Below are positions 35,735 through 43,044 of a stretch of 47,549 nucleotides of DNA, piece after piece (position 1 is the stretch's first letter; each line of letters begins with the position of its first letter). Both the position numbers and the translations under genes were made by a program. Under the pieces are notes generated by a model. That model saw only the letters and a program-made list of their open reading frames with translations. It did no database searches and was not told where the DNA came from. Origin of the DNA: a virus; IMG/VR virus record IMGVR_UViG_3300030107_005704, positions 1 to 47,549 of that record. One strand, given 5' to 3'.

Positions 35735-35903
35735 TACCTTCATCCCTCATCATATTCAACATCATTTCCATGTGTTCTTCATATTCTTGTATGTCGTCTT
35801 CACTAGGTTCAGTTCCCCTTCCTTTGCAGGAAAGGCATACGCCAGAACCTATAGGACCATACAACCCCTCTCCTGTTCCAGCACAAGTATTACAATCATC
35901 CAT
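35718..35903 (-). CDS. Small zinc-finger protein (DnaJ-type CxxCxGxG repeats)
   Basis: 61 residues. Two motifs, CNTCAGTG (Cys4, Cys7) and CLSCKGRG (Cys23, Cys26), form one four-cysteine zinc site like half of a DnaJ zinc finger, followed by an acidic Met-rich helix (EEHMEMMLNMMRDE). Such small ribbons in phages may bind RNA, DNA or a host partner. It overlaps the DUF3310 gene by eight bases and the next gene by 17 bases. Confidence 0.6.
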   Translation of the reverse strand: MDDCNTCAGTGEGLYGPIGSGVCLSCKGRGTEPSEDDIQEYEEHMEMMLNMMRDEGNGYER

Positions 35904-36156
35904 TTACTTCGTCCTCCACACATTGTTGGTAAACCTCTTTGAGGTTTTCTATTGCTTTCCTGATGTCCTGAGCTCTGGAATTACCATCTTTACCCCCAGC
36001 TCGGCAAATGTATTTGATTGCATTGCCTTCCCAGAAGTCTAGGTTCCAGTCTCGTATGACATCCCACGGTTCAATTTCGTAGGCATAATGAACTGGCTTA
36101 GTCGGCCTGCCCATCTTGAATAGGGTTTCGTTTACTGAATTCTGTGATTCGCTCAC
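35896..36156 (-). CDS. DUF3310 family protein
   Basis: 86 residues starting at GTG, with TAGGAGA six bases upstream. The core HYAYEIEPWDVIRDWNLDFWEGNAIKY followed by ICRAGGKDG and DIRKAIENL is the pattern of the DUF3310 phage family (also called SaV-like), in which the N-terminal half has the conserved Tyr/Glu/Pro residues and NxIKYxxRAxxKxG is the signature. Biochemical role is not settled, although a nucleotide-related function has been proposed. It overlaps the resolvase-like gene upstream by 59 bp. Confidence 0.8.
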   Translation of the reverse strand: MSESQNSVNETLFKMGRPTKPVHYAYEIEPWDVIRDWNLDFWEGNAIKYICRAGGKDGNSRAQDIRKAIENLKEVYQQCVEDEVNG

Positions 36157-36460
36157 TGATATCTCCTAAATCGTCTAAGTACATGATTGCCACAAACTTC
36201 TTGTGGTTCTTTTTGTAGATCACGATCTGTCGATCATGGTAATTCTTGTCGCTTTCGGCTTGCTCTAAAGCTTTGTGGAGCTGTAAACGCTCCACAGTCT
36301 TTATCTCAAAATGCAACCCAGGCATGTTGGTGATCAGATCCGCATCACCAGCAACGCCACAATATTGCTGTGATCTCCTGGCTTGGCATCCAAAGAGCCT
36401 GGTAAGTTCCTTAGCAGCAGCTAATTCACCCCTGGCACCTTTCCTTCTACTGTTGGTCAT
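36098..36460 (-). CDS. Holliday-junction-resolvase-like nuclease
   Basis: 120 residues, start ATG with GGAGG upstream. The layout is that of small archaeal-type resolvases in the PD-(D/E)XK fold: N-terminal helix with E12 (SRRKGARGELAAAKEL), basic stretch ARRSQQYCG, D39/D41 (GDADLI), E52-I-K54 (FEIKT), then a helix with HKALEQAESD. It would resolve branched recombination or replication intermediates before packaging. It overlaps its neighbours on both sides within the replication module. Confidence 0.75.
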   Translation of the reverse strand: MTNSRRKGARGELAAAKELTRLFGCQARRSQQYCGVAGDADLITNMPGLHFEIKTVERLQLHKALEQAESDKNYHDRQIVIYKKNHKKFVAIMYLDDLGDISERITEFSKRNPIQDGQAD

Positions 36461-36743
36461 AAATTTCCTCCGCGCTCATAGCTGCGCTTTCAAAAAGTGT
36501 TTTTATTACGGGGACACATGCCTCGTAAGTTGCCCTGCCGACATAACGCCTACAGGTTTCTTCTTCAGTCCATGACTCCCTGATCTGTGCTGAGACCCGA
36601 CGAATCCGTTCGTCCATGATCTCAATGGCTTCAGGGAGCTCCCATCTAAGGTATTCAATGGCCCAGTTTTCTAATGGGTCATCAGTATCTACTTTCAGAT
36701 ACCATTCTTTTAAGGCGGCTTTTACGTATGATCCATTTCGCAT
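36447..36743 (-). CDS. Early protein of unknown function
   Basis: 98 residues from the ATG that shares one base with the stop of the primase-helicase gene (TGATG). Mostly helical and acidic (LENWAIEYLRWELPEAIEIMDERI), with several Trp and no recognisable catalytic residues. Tight coupling to the primase-helicase and to the resolvase suggests an accessory replication role, but there is no direct evidence. Confidence 0.5.
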   Translation of the reverse strand: MRNGSYVKAALKEWYLKVDTDDPLENWAIEYLRWELPEAIEIMDERIRRVSAQIRESWTEEETCRRYVGRATYEACVPVIKTLFESAAMSAEEIYDQQ

Positions 36744-38464
36744 CAATAAAACCGTTGCTCCGAAGATTCAAATCGCAGGTGAAGCTTCTGCTTCTTGATG
36801 GGCCCGTTACGTCTTTTGGCAATGTGCACATCGTATCTGCGGGGATTGTCGGAATTATTGTCTTTACCATAATTCCAACCGAACAGTATTAGGTCGGCAT
36901 CCTGCTCCAACTGTCCTGATTCCCTTAGGTCTGACCCTTGAAATTCTACATTATCCCTCTTCTCCACCTCTCGGGAAACTTGGCAAAGTGCCAGAATTCC
37001 GATGTTGTAATCTCGGGCACAGCCTTTGATCCGTTGAGAAATTTCTGTAACAGTTTCATATCTTCCGCTTGAGGTTGATGATCGTAGAAGTTGGAGATAG
37101 TCGACAGCAACCAGCTGGACACCATTGTTTTCGACGTAGGACTTGATATTAGTCTCAACATCTTCAATGCTTCCAACTGGTCTGTAAAAGAGCTTCCCCT
37201 TATCTTTCCAGTAATCCTCAATCTTCGCCATGATCTCATTCTTATTTTCCTCCCAGTATTGTTCATCTTCAGGAAAGCCATTCATAACAACCCTCCTGCC
37301 GATTTCCCTTGCTGACATTTCAGCGTTAAGCATTAAGCAATTCACATTGTTTTGGGCCTGATAGATCAGCCACTGTAAAGCTAGTGCTGACTTACCATGT
37401 CCAGGGCGAGCTGCAATGATCGCCACTTCCCCTGGCCCCACTCCATCAATAGAGTAGTCAACAGCAGAGATACCGCTGCCGAAGTAATGGTTAGCACCGA
37501 CACTTTTAAGGAATACGTTGGCACAATCTACCACGGTCTCTGACGATTGTTCGCTTTCGCTACTGAGTCGATTACGTACACTATCGTAAGCATTGTTAAT
37601 AACAGTACTAAGCCAAACATCATTGCCACCTTTTTCGTATCCCTCTTTCTCGCACCAGTGCCTTAAGGTGCTCTTGATGACATCGGTGTGCACTCGCTGG
37701 TAGACCAGCTCGCACGCTATGTAGAATACACTGGCACTGGTTGATCTGTCCCCGTCAAACGAGTCATCAAACATCCTGTGCCATTTCCTGTACAAACGAC
37801 TTTCCTGGTTCTTGATCATGCTTGCGATCTCACCTGGAAGGCCGTATTCATCCTCAGAGGGCGGCACCAGAGAGGTGCCGAACCGGACACAGGAAGCTTC
37901 TATCTCACTTCGGTAAGTCCAACTTGGTGTGAATCGTTCAAGCTCTTCCCACGACTCATTGACATCTACGAACCTACTCTTGTTCCAGTAAGGTAGTCGG
38001 ACGAGGTTCCCCAACCCCTTACCAGACAGTTTATCCTGTCTAGGGTAGATCTCCTTGAACTTCTGACCTACCTTTTCGGCAACCCCCTTCCAGAACTTCC
38101 TGATAAGCCATGCCGGTATAGGGTCCTCAAAGAACAGCCATATGTGAGCTCCTGAGCCGCTAGACGACACTTCGGCTGTCGGTGTGTATCCTTCCTGCTC
38201 TAAGAAGTTGAAGACCGCCTGAGCATCCTCACGCCATTGAGGATTGGGGTCATCATCATGGTTGTCAAAATCAACGCAGCTGCAATGTACTGTGTTGTCC
38301 TTCCGCATGACATAAAAACCAACACAAGTATTCCCAGTAAGGTGTAAAGTTCGATAATCTTCAATCGTAATTTCCTTATCCATCGGCCTGAAGTCATGGG
38401 CACAGATATCCTCTCTTCCCCTAAAGGTGTTAACGACGATTGCTTTGTCTAATTCAGATAACAT
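36743..38464 (-). CDS. Primase-helicase: AEP-type primase fused to DnaB-like helicase
   Basis: 573 residues from the ATG preceded by AAGGAG. N-terminal part: motif DFD (D65, D67), SSGSGAHIW (H107) and GLGNLVRLPYW near 150-160, the signatures of archaeo-eukaryotic primases of the kind found in TOTE-type conflict elements. Residues 225-300 form a helical linker like a primase C-terminal domain. C-terminal part: Walker A ARPGHGKSA (K358), LNAEMS, Walker B AVDYLQLL (D455), LCQVSREVEKR, and GSDLRESGQLEQDAD, the DnaB/RecA-like hexameric helicase set. It would unwind and prime at the fork. Most short-tailed phages use a TOPRIM primase instead. Confidence 0.88.
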   Translation of the reverse strand: MLSELDKAIVVNTFRGREDICAHDFRPMDKEITIEDYRTLHLTGNTCVGFYVMRKDNTVHCSCVDFDNHDDDPNPQWREDAQAVFNFLEQEGYTPTAEVSSSGSGAHIWLFFEDPIPAWLIRKFWKGVAEKVGQKFKEIYPRQDKLSGKGLGNLVRLPYWNKSRFVDVNESWEELERFTPSWTYRSEIEASCVRFGTSLVPPSEDEYGLPGEIASMIKNQESRLYRKWHRMFDDSFDGDRSTSASVFYIACELVYQRVHTDVIKSTLRHWCEKEGYEKGGNDVWLSTVINNAYDSVRNRLSSESEQSSETVVDCANVFLKSVGANHYFGSGISAVDYSIDGVGPGEVAIIAARPGHGKSALALQWLIYQAQNNVNCLMLNAEMSAREIGRRVVMNGFPEDEQYWEENKNEIMAKIEDYWKDKGKLFYRPVGSIEDVETNIKSYVENNGVQLVAVDYLQLLRSSTSSGRYETVTEISQRIKGCARDYNIGILALCQVSREVEKRDNVEFQGSDLRESGQLEQDADLILFGWNYGKDNNSDNPRRYDVHIAKRRNGPIKKQKLHLRFESSEQRFY

Positions 38465-38477
38465 ATTTTCTCCTTGC

Positions 38478-38511
38478 AAAAAAAAGCACTGGGAGCGCTA
38501 ACTCCCAGTGC
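38478..38511 (-). terminator. Intrinsic terminator between SSB-like and primase-helicase genes
   Basis: Read leftward, GCACTGGGAG and its complement form a 10-bp stem with a six-base loop, followed by eight T. It ends, or attenuates, the transcript of the recombination genes before the primase-helicase gene, whose ribosome site starts only a few bases later. Confidence 0.92.
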
Positions 38512-38531
38512 TTTCGGTAAGACGGAAATAC

Positions 38532-39032
38532 CTAGAATGGTGCTTCGCCGGTATCAGACGGAGGGGCTGTCCCCTGCGATCCACCATAAGAAGTCTGAGA
38601 GGCCTCAAATTTGTCCCCCCAGAGGGCATCCGCTTCCATTAGGGTATGCTGATCGATTGGCTTGGGAGCCTGCGCTGCCCGTGGTCGATCCACATTCCAC
38701 TCTTCACGATCCTTGCCGTTGTAGTTCGACTTGCTGGAAAACCAAGGAGAAATTTTTCCAATCAAGCTCACATGATTAGCATGTGAAGGGTCTAGCTGTC
38801 CAGGGCTTCCTGTGAAGCCTATGAAGGCCAGATCCTCAGCAAAACGGTCAATCGTTTTTTCGGTAAGCGTCATCCACTTCTTCCGTCTTACTCCACCTTC
38901 AACGGCTTCTCTGGTGCCATCGGCATTCAGTTTGAAGAGCACGTTGAGGTCAAATTCCACCTGATGATTTCCATTGCTGGAAACTGTGAGTCGGTGGCCC
39001 GCAATCTCACATTCGTATTTACCTAGTAACAT
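38532..39032 (-). CDS. Single-stranded-DNA-binding-like protein
   Basis: 166 residues. The body has beta strands (YECEIAGHRLTVSS, VEFDLNVLFKLN) then WMTLTEKTIDRFAEDLAFIGF, HVSLIGKISPWF and NYNGKDREEWNV, a pattern common to phage proteins encoded with Sak4-type ATPases. The C-terminal 45 residues are Gln/Ser/Pro-rich, disordered and end in GEAPF, resembling the acidic PF tip of SSB proteins that recruits partners. Three bases separate it from the ATPase gene. A strong terminator follows. Confidence 0.6.
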   Translation of the reverse strand: MLLGKYECEIAGHRLTVSSNGNHQVEFDLNVLFKLNADGTREAVEGGVRRKKWMTLTEKTIDRFAEDLAFIGFTGSPGQLDPSHANHVSLIGKISPWFSSKSNYNGKDREEWNVDRPRAAQAPKPIDQHTLMEADALWGDKFEASQTSYGGSQGTAPPSDTGEAPF

Positions 39033-39035
39033 GTA

Positions 39036-39830
39036 CTACGCTTCCTTTGAAAATAGTTTTACAAAATTACGGAATCCCTCAGACGATGAGGAACCCAAAT
39101 CGAAAGATGCTGGCAGGCCCATTCTGTTCTTGGCCTCAAACCCAGCTTCAGGTTCGCAGTAGGCGACACGCTTCTTGCCTCCTTTTGCCTTACCGCTTGA
39201 ATCGACAGTGGTGAAAAAATTGAAAAACAGCACTGCGTCAGCCCACTGTCGGATGACATCACTGTTGTCCTTGTGAAGATCGATCTTGTAAGACTGGTAG
39301 TCTTCGCCAAGGGGGTTGCGTTCTTTAGCCAGACGACTGTGTGCGAGACACACGATGGTCATCCCCTTTTCGATACGCAATCGATCAAGTTTAATAGTCA
39401 GTTCCTTGAATACGTTCGCACAGGCGGCGTATCCACGGTGGTATGCCATGAAACTGGCATGGTCACCATTGAACTGTGTTTGCAACACATGCTCCAGACA
39501 CAGCTCTTCAAAGCCATTTAGGCAATCAATAACAACTGTCTTGAAATCATGATCTGCTGATGCCAGTTCATCCAGAGCTCCCATGAACTCCGACCATGTG
39601 TCGAATGCAGGGAGATGGCTGGTTTCACCTAACTGCCCACTTGAGATAAGGGTCTCAAGACCAGTCTCATTGCGGCTCATTAGGTACAGAGGTTTGGTCA
39701 TTTCAGCAGGGAAAGATGTCTTCCCCACGCCTTCACGACCGTAAATAACGATTCGGTAAGGCAGCTTTTCGGCTTTAGCCTTTACCTTGGTCAGAATGCT
39801 TCCAATAGCATTAGCTGATACTTTGTTCAT
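39036..39830 (-). CDS. Sak4-like RecA-fold ATPase (single-strand annealing recombinase)
   Basis: 264 residues, typical length. Walker A GREGVGKTS (K37) near the N-terminus, Walker B VVIDCLNGFE (D102), and a third conserved strand TIVCLAHSRLA in the place of the RecA-like sensor region. Later segments (KIDLHKDNSDVIRQWADAVLFF) follow the phage AAA_24/Sak4 pattern. It likely works with the SSB-like protein and the nuclease upstream in recombination and repair. It starts 20 bp inside the nuclease gene, with AGGAAG upstream. Confidence 0.8.
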   Translation of the reverse strand: MNKVSANAIGSILTKVKAKAEKLPYRIVIYGREGVGKTSFPAEMTKPLYLMSRNETGLETLISSGQLGETSHLPAFDTWSEFMGALDELASADHDFKTVVIDCLNGFEELCLEHVLQTQFNGDHASFMAYHRGYAACANVFKELTIKLDRLRIEKGMTIVCLAHSRLAKERNPLGEDYQSYKIDLHKDNSDVIRQWADAVLFFNFFTTVDSSGKAKGGKKRVAYCEPEAGFEAKNRMGLPASFDLGSSSSEGFRNFVKLFSKEA

Positions 39831-40797
39831 GAACTTCTTCCTTTTTAGTGGAGTTCCAAAATGACTCTAGGCACTCATGAAATGCAGAGCCAAATGTGAG
39901 AGCTAACGGTTGCTCTTCACGATCTCTTTCGATACGTTCGACGTATCGGTAGTAGTACTTTCGACGACACTCCATGAAGGTGTGTATGCCGGATGTACTT
40001 AAGTTAAATTCACCAGACAGGTCAGAACCTTTTCGTTCCCTCCAAGATCCGTCATCAGGTCTGGATGTACCGCAGCAAATGTTAATGTATTCACATGGCG
40101 TATTGAACTTTGAGCACGCACTGCTGTTCTGGTACCAGCTACCGTTCAAACGGGCATCTCTGATGTGATCAGCGATTGTGTTTAACGTCAAGTAGGTTTG
40201 CTCACATTGAGCAGTGGTACGACGAAGATTCCCGTGACGAAGATAGTATTTATCTGGGTCAGCAAGTATCTCCGAGAACAAACGTGTCTCAAACAGACCA
40301 GGCGTTTCCACATCACCAACATCTACTGCTGGTATAGGGATTTTCAACATAAGGTCGCAATAGTGACCAACCTGTAGCTGTTCTATATCCGCTTTCTTCA
40401 GCTTCCTCGGACGAATCCTTGGTTTGTGAACAACATCGTATATAGTTTGCTCTAGCTCTTCCTCCATGAAGAGCTGAGCCATGTGGTAAGCAGACAGCTG
40501 TAAGTCATAAGCCAGCTTCTTGAAGTATGGCTTATTCAGATCTCCCAGATCATGCACGGTCGTCTTATGTTCCAACATAACCAGACCATGATTATCGTCC
40601 GTGATCAGCGTATCTATCTTACCAACGAATACATAGGGTTTTACTTTCAGTTCGATTTCAAAGTTACGCTCTACGTCAACTGCGTACCATGTGTCGGCAG
40701 CATATCGATAGAAGTAACCGAGAACAAGTGCACGAAGCTTAGCTTTGTCATACTCTTCCATTTCGTAGTTTGAAATTGCCGCTAAGTGCTTACTCAT
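39811..40797 (-). CDS. Cas4/RecB-like PD-(D/E)XK nuclease with permuted motif order
   Basis: 328 residues from the ATG with GAGGTG upstream. Residues 20-105 carry the catalytic core: D62 (VGKIDTLI), E77 and K79 (LEHKT) and YDLQLSAY (Q100). Cysteines at 198, 228, 235 and 241/242 suit an iron-sulfur cluster. Residues 266-312 (NLSTSGIHTFMECRRKYYYRYV, then LTFGSAFHECLESFW with H307) are the segment that normally opens these nucleases, before the catalytic core. Here it closes the protein, so the order is circularly permuted. All catalytic pieces are present once, so activity is plausible. It probably resects DNA for the Sak4-like ATPase encoded next. Confidence 0.75.
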   Translation of the reverse strand: MSKHLAAISNYEMEEYDKAKLRALVLGYFYRYAADTWYAVDVERNFEIELKVKPYVFVGKIDTLITDDNHGLVMLEHKTTVHDLGDLNKPYFKKLAYDLQLSAYHMAQLFMEEELEQTIYDVVHKPRIRPRKLKKADIEQLQVGHYCDLMLKIPIPAVDVGDVETPGLFETRLFSEILADPDKYYLRHGNLRRTTAQCEQTYLTLNTIADHIRDARLNGSWYQNSSACSKFNTPCEYINICCGTSRPDDGSWRERKGSDLSGEFNLSTSGIHTFMECRRKYYYRYVERIERDREEQPLALTFGSAFHECLESFWNSTKKEEVHEQSIS

Positions 40798-40978
40798 TCG
40801 GTGACACCTCATTCTTGTTGATGTAATCTTCAAGAGCTGATTTGGTAGTCATCCAAGTCTTGCCAATCTTTCTGGCTTCCAAGCCTTTGTTGACCCAGTT
40901 ACGGATCGACTGTGGCGTTTTGTGTAGAAGCTTTGCGGCTTCAGAGATAGTTATCTTATCTGGATCAAAGATATCCAT
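40790..40978 (-). CDS. Small HTH (MerR/excisionase-type) DNA-binding protein
   Basis: 62 residues from the ATG with GGAAGG four bases upstream; a TTG six codons further is less likely. The sequence ITISEAAKLLHKTPQSIRNWVNKGLEARKIGKTWMTTKSALEDYI is a winged helix-turn-helix of the excisionase/MerR type, with recognition helix SIRNWVNKG and a Lys-rich wing. It heads the recombination module and overlaps the nuclease by eight bases. No integrase is found, so a transcription regulator role is more likely than excision. Confidence 0.75.
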   Translation of the reverse strand: MDIFDPDKITISEAAKLLHKTPQSIRNWVNKGLEARKIGKTWMTTKSALEDYINKNEVSPNE

Positions 40979-41001
40979 AGAACCTTCCTTTCCCAACTAG
41001 C

Positions 41002-41023
41002 TGTAGTAGTTGTAGTAGTTGTA
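41002..41023. repeat. Short 9-bp tandem repeat
   Basis: TGTAGTAGT occurs twice in tandem and is followed by TGTA, just upstream (in the leftward sense) of the HTH gene, a place where an operator or promoter element may lie. Confidence 0.6.
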
Positions 41024-41027
41024 TTTA

Positions 41028-41049
41028 GCGAGCCCCCTTAAGGGCTCGC
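41028..41049 (-). terminator. Hairpin between early genes and recombination module
   Basis: GCGAGCCC and GGGCTCGC form a perfect 8-bp stem with a six-base loop, in the 129-bp gap after the leftward gene ending at 41108. No T-run follows on either strand. The stem core is the same as in the hairpin at 1571-1593, the only other place I noticed it. Confidence 0.6.
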
Positions 41050-41107
41050 AAGAATCAAGTAGAAGTCGTCTTAGTTAAAGAACATTATAAATATGCATAA
41101 ACCATAT

Positions 41108-41611
41108 TTATCCGTCAAGCCCAATTTTAGCCGTAATTGTTTTTTTAAGGTTTTCTATTTCACGTTGCCTTAAAGCAGATGCTCTGACACGGGCTTCTTC
41201 GATCCATTTTTGGGGGTCAAAGTCGTCTGGTAGCTGTTGTGTTGTGTATCTGTTGAGTACAGATCGCACCGATCCAGCAGTCCACTTTTTATTCGTGGAT
41301 GATCTGGTACGCAGCTCATTCATCACATTGGCGATTGAACCAGGAGAGCAGCCCTTCTCTTTGAGGTGAAGGATGTAGCCGACTTTGCTTAGGTAAGTTT
41401 GCTTAGTTATTTTGCGATTGGACACTTTGGTTTGAAGCTCTAGATGCTTCCTGAAATCGGCTTCCCAGCGCATTAAAATACGGACAGCCCTTTCAGAGCT
41501 GCCCGTACCGTCGATCCCAGACTTGATCTGTTCTCGTATTCTAAAGTATTCCTCCTTGGTCAGATTCACTGCTACGTTCCTGCTCACGTTTCCAATCCCT
41601 GTAGAATTCAA
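41108..41611 (-). CDS. DNA-binding protein with recombinase-like helical domain
   Basis: 167 residues if the first ATG is used; this overlaps the upstream gene by 71 bp, and a GTG at 41569 is an alternative start. Residues 80-125 (YILHLKEKGCSPGSIANVMNELRTR, then KWTAGSVRSVLNRYT) look like the DNA-binding domain that follows the catalytic part of large serine recombinases, in which G.S...IA..LN and W....V..IL recur. No catalytic serine domain is present. The rest is basic and helical. It may be a regulator or a partner of another recombinase. Confidence 0.5.
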   Translation of the reverse strand: MNSTGIGNVSRNVAVNLTKEEYFRIREQIKSGIDGTGSSERAVRILMRWEADFRKHLELQTKVSNRKITKQTYLSKVGYILHLKEKGCSPGSIANVMNELRTRSSTNKKWTAGSVRSVLNRYTTQQLPDDFDPQKWIEEARVRASALRQREIENLKKTITAKIGLDG

Positions 41612-41849
41612 GTTGTAAGTACCTTATTTCCTGCTTAGCAATAAATTCTACCAGCTCACGGGTCTGACGTTCATCATCTTTTCTTAGGCTGATGTGATCG
41701 AACATCCACAGTTTGTTGTGAATAGCTGCCTCCAATTCCTTTTTAGTTGAATCCTGATACGGATCAGCATTCAAGATCGAAAATGCGTCACGGATATCAT
41801 GCCTGATCCTGACGATACTGCTATCTTCTATTTTTTCGATGTAACTCAT
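41541..41849 (-). CDS. Early protein of unknown function
   Basis: 102 residues, starting with ATGA overlap on the preceding gene. Helical and charged, with IVRIRHDIRDAFSILNAD and HNKLWMFDHISLRKDDERQTRELVEFI. No motif for a known function. Compact overlaps on both sides mark it as part of a leftward early operon. Confidence 0.5.
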   Translation of the reverse strand: MSYIEKIEDSSIVRIRHDIRDAFSILNADPYQDSTKKELEAAIHNKLWMFDHISLRKDDERQTRELVEFIAKQEIRYLQLEFYRDWKREQERSSESDQGGIL

Positions 41850-42265
41850 TCTGAATTCCTTTCATTCATTTTCTCAAATTCCTCCTTGGCCGATTCGTAG
41901 TCGAATACATATTCATACAAGGCATCATTTTCCAATGCTTGAGCGATCAATGTGTGAAGCAGTAGTGCTTCATCATCCACGTACTCCACATACGCTTCCG
42001 AGATGTCATGGTAGATCATCCACTTCACAGTGACCCCCTTAAGCTCACTAGGCTCAAGGAAGCCATCTACGCTGGCCACTTCGGTGTCCTGCCAATCAGA
42101 CGCTGGTTGCCCCTCAGGGAAGTACCAGATCGTCTTGGACGATCTGGCAAACCCATTGAGTACTATAAAGCATTCACAACCATCGCCGTCTATAAACTCG
42201 TGATGCAGTCCTGCCCACGATCCGGCTAGTTTCTTTAATTCGTCTAAGGTTTTAATTGGTTTCAT
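41846..42265 (-). CDS. Early protein of unknown function
   Basis: 139 residues from the ATG that lies 14 bp inside the preceding gene, with AAAGGGAAAG upstream. Acidic, mixed alpha/beta; LKKLAGSWAGLHHEFIDGDGCECFIVLNG at the start and a long acidic helix at the end (YVFDYESAKEEFEKMNERN). A 10-bp perfect hairpin lies within it at 42125-42147. No recognised domain. Confidence 0.5.
   Translation of the reverse strand: MKPIKTLDELKKLAGSWAGLHHEFIDGDGCECFIVLNGFARSSKTIWYFPEGQPASDWQDTEVASVDGFLEPSELKGVTVKWMIYHDISEAYVEYVDDEALLLHTLIAQALENDALYEYVFDYESAKEEFEKMNERNSE
42125..42147. repeat. Intragenic perfect hairpin
   Basis: CCAGATCGTC and GACGATCTGG, 10-bp arms with loop TTG, inside the leftward early gene 41846-42265. 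Confidence 0.8.
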
Positions 42266-42515
42266 TGCTTTCCCTTTTTCTGTTATCTTCAATTTCCATG
42301 TCCATAACGCTCAATAACGATTCGTGCGTCATGCTCCAGTCCATGTCATCTCCTATATGAACCACGTCTTCCCACTCGGCCTTGGTGACAGGTGGGTCAA
42401 ACCGTGTTCTTTCTGGATCAGGATCGTAGAACATATCCATCTCCCACCATGCGATCACAATGTGATCCTCTGGAGGTAGCTGGTTTAAGTAATTAATTGC
42501 GTCTTTAACTTTCAT
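42252..42515 (-). CDS. Small acidic early protein
   Basis: 87 residues from the ATG with GGAG seven bases upstream (an ATG two codons earlier is too close to it). The opening MKVKDAINYLNQLPPEDHIVIAWWEMDMF is a pattern common to small phage proteins of unknown role. It is strongly acidic with no metal-binding cysteines. It overlaps both neighbours. Confidence 0.55.
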   Translation of the reverse strand: MKVKDAINYLNQLPPEDHIVIAWWEMDMFYDPDPERTRFDPPVTKAEWEDVVHIGDDMDWSMTHESLLSVMDMEIEDNRKRESNETN

Positions 42516-43044
42516 CTTCATTCTCCGTCAGTTCTTTAGCTTTATGACAAATCTCGGCTAAATGCGAGTAGCACAATTCGTAATTTGGCTGACAATCCTC
42601 TCCCCAAGTGGATGCGGGTGGAAGCCAGTCACCATTGTGACTTTGGTGTCCTAAATCCCTGACGAACTCCACAAGCTTCCTGTTGTGGTTCTCTGCACGC
42701 AGGCACCATAGGTGAGCCTTCTCAACGATCTCGGCTGCCACAACAAGCTCCTGAGTGGATTGCCAGAACTCTATCTCATTCTTGCCGTCATTGGGGCATT
42801 TGAAATAGCCAAAGTAATCGTTGTAGTAATGTTCCTTATCATGATCCGCATAATCGACTTCAGCATCACGTACGTATTGCTTACAAGCCTTCACAAGGAT
42901 CATGATGCAGTCTTTAAGAGACTTGCCTTCGATTGCATTCTTTGCATTTCGCCTTGCAAGTTCGGAACCTCCTAATCCACCTACGCTAATATTCCAACTA
43001 CTGAGTCTCTTCATGTAGTCGTAACTGTGTTCTTCCTTTTTCAT
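42505..43044 (-). CDS. Early protein of unknown function
   Basis: 179 residues. The first ATG shares one base with the stop upstream (TGATG). Mixed composition with many His, Trp and Tyr (YADHDKEHYYNDYFGYFKCPND, AHLWCLRAENHNRKLVEFV). No conserved catalytic pattern is recognised. It is the longest gene of its operon segment. Confidence 0.5.
   Translation of the reverse strand: MKKEEHSYDYMKRLSSWNISVGGLGGSELARRNAKNAIEGKSLKDCIMILVKACKQYVRDAEVDYADHDKEHYYNDYFGYFKCPNDGKNEIEFWQSTQELVVAAEIVEKAHLWCLRAENHNRKLVEFVRDLGHQSHNGDWLPPASTWGEDCQPNYELCYSHLAEICHKAKELTENEDES

Noticed and set aside
40790-40978. Excisionase, implying a temperate phage
   Set aside because: No integrase, attachment site or lysogeny repressor was found; the small HTH protein more likely regulates the recombination genes.
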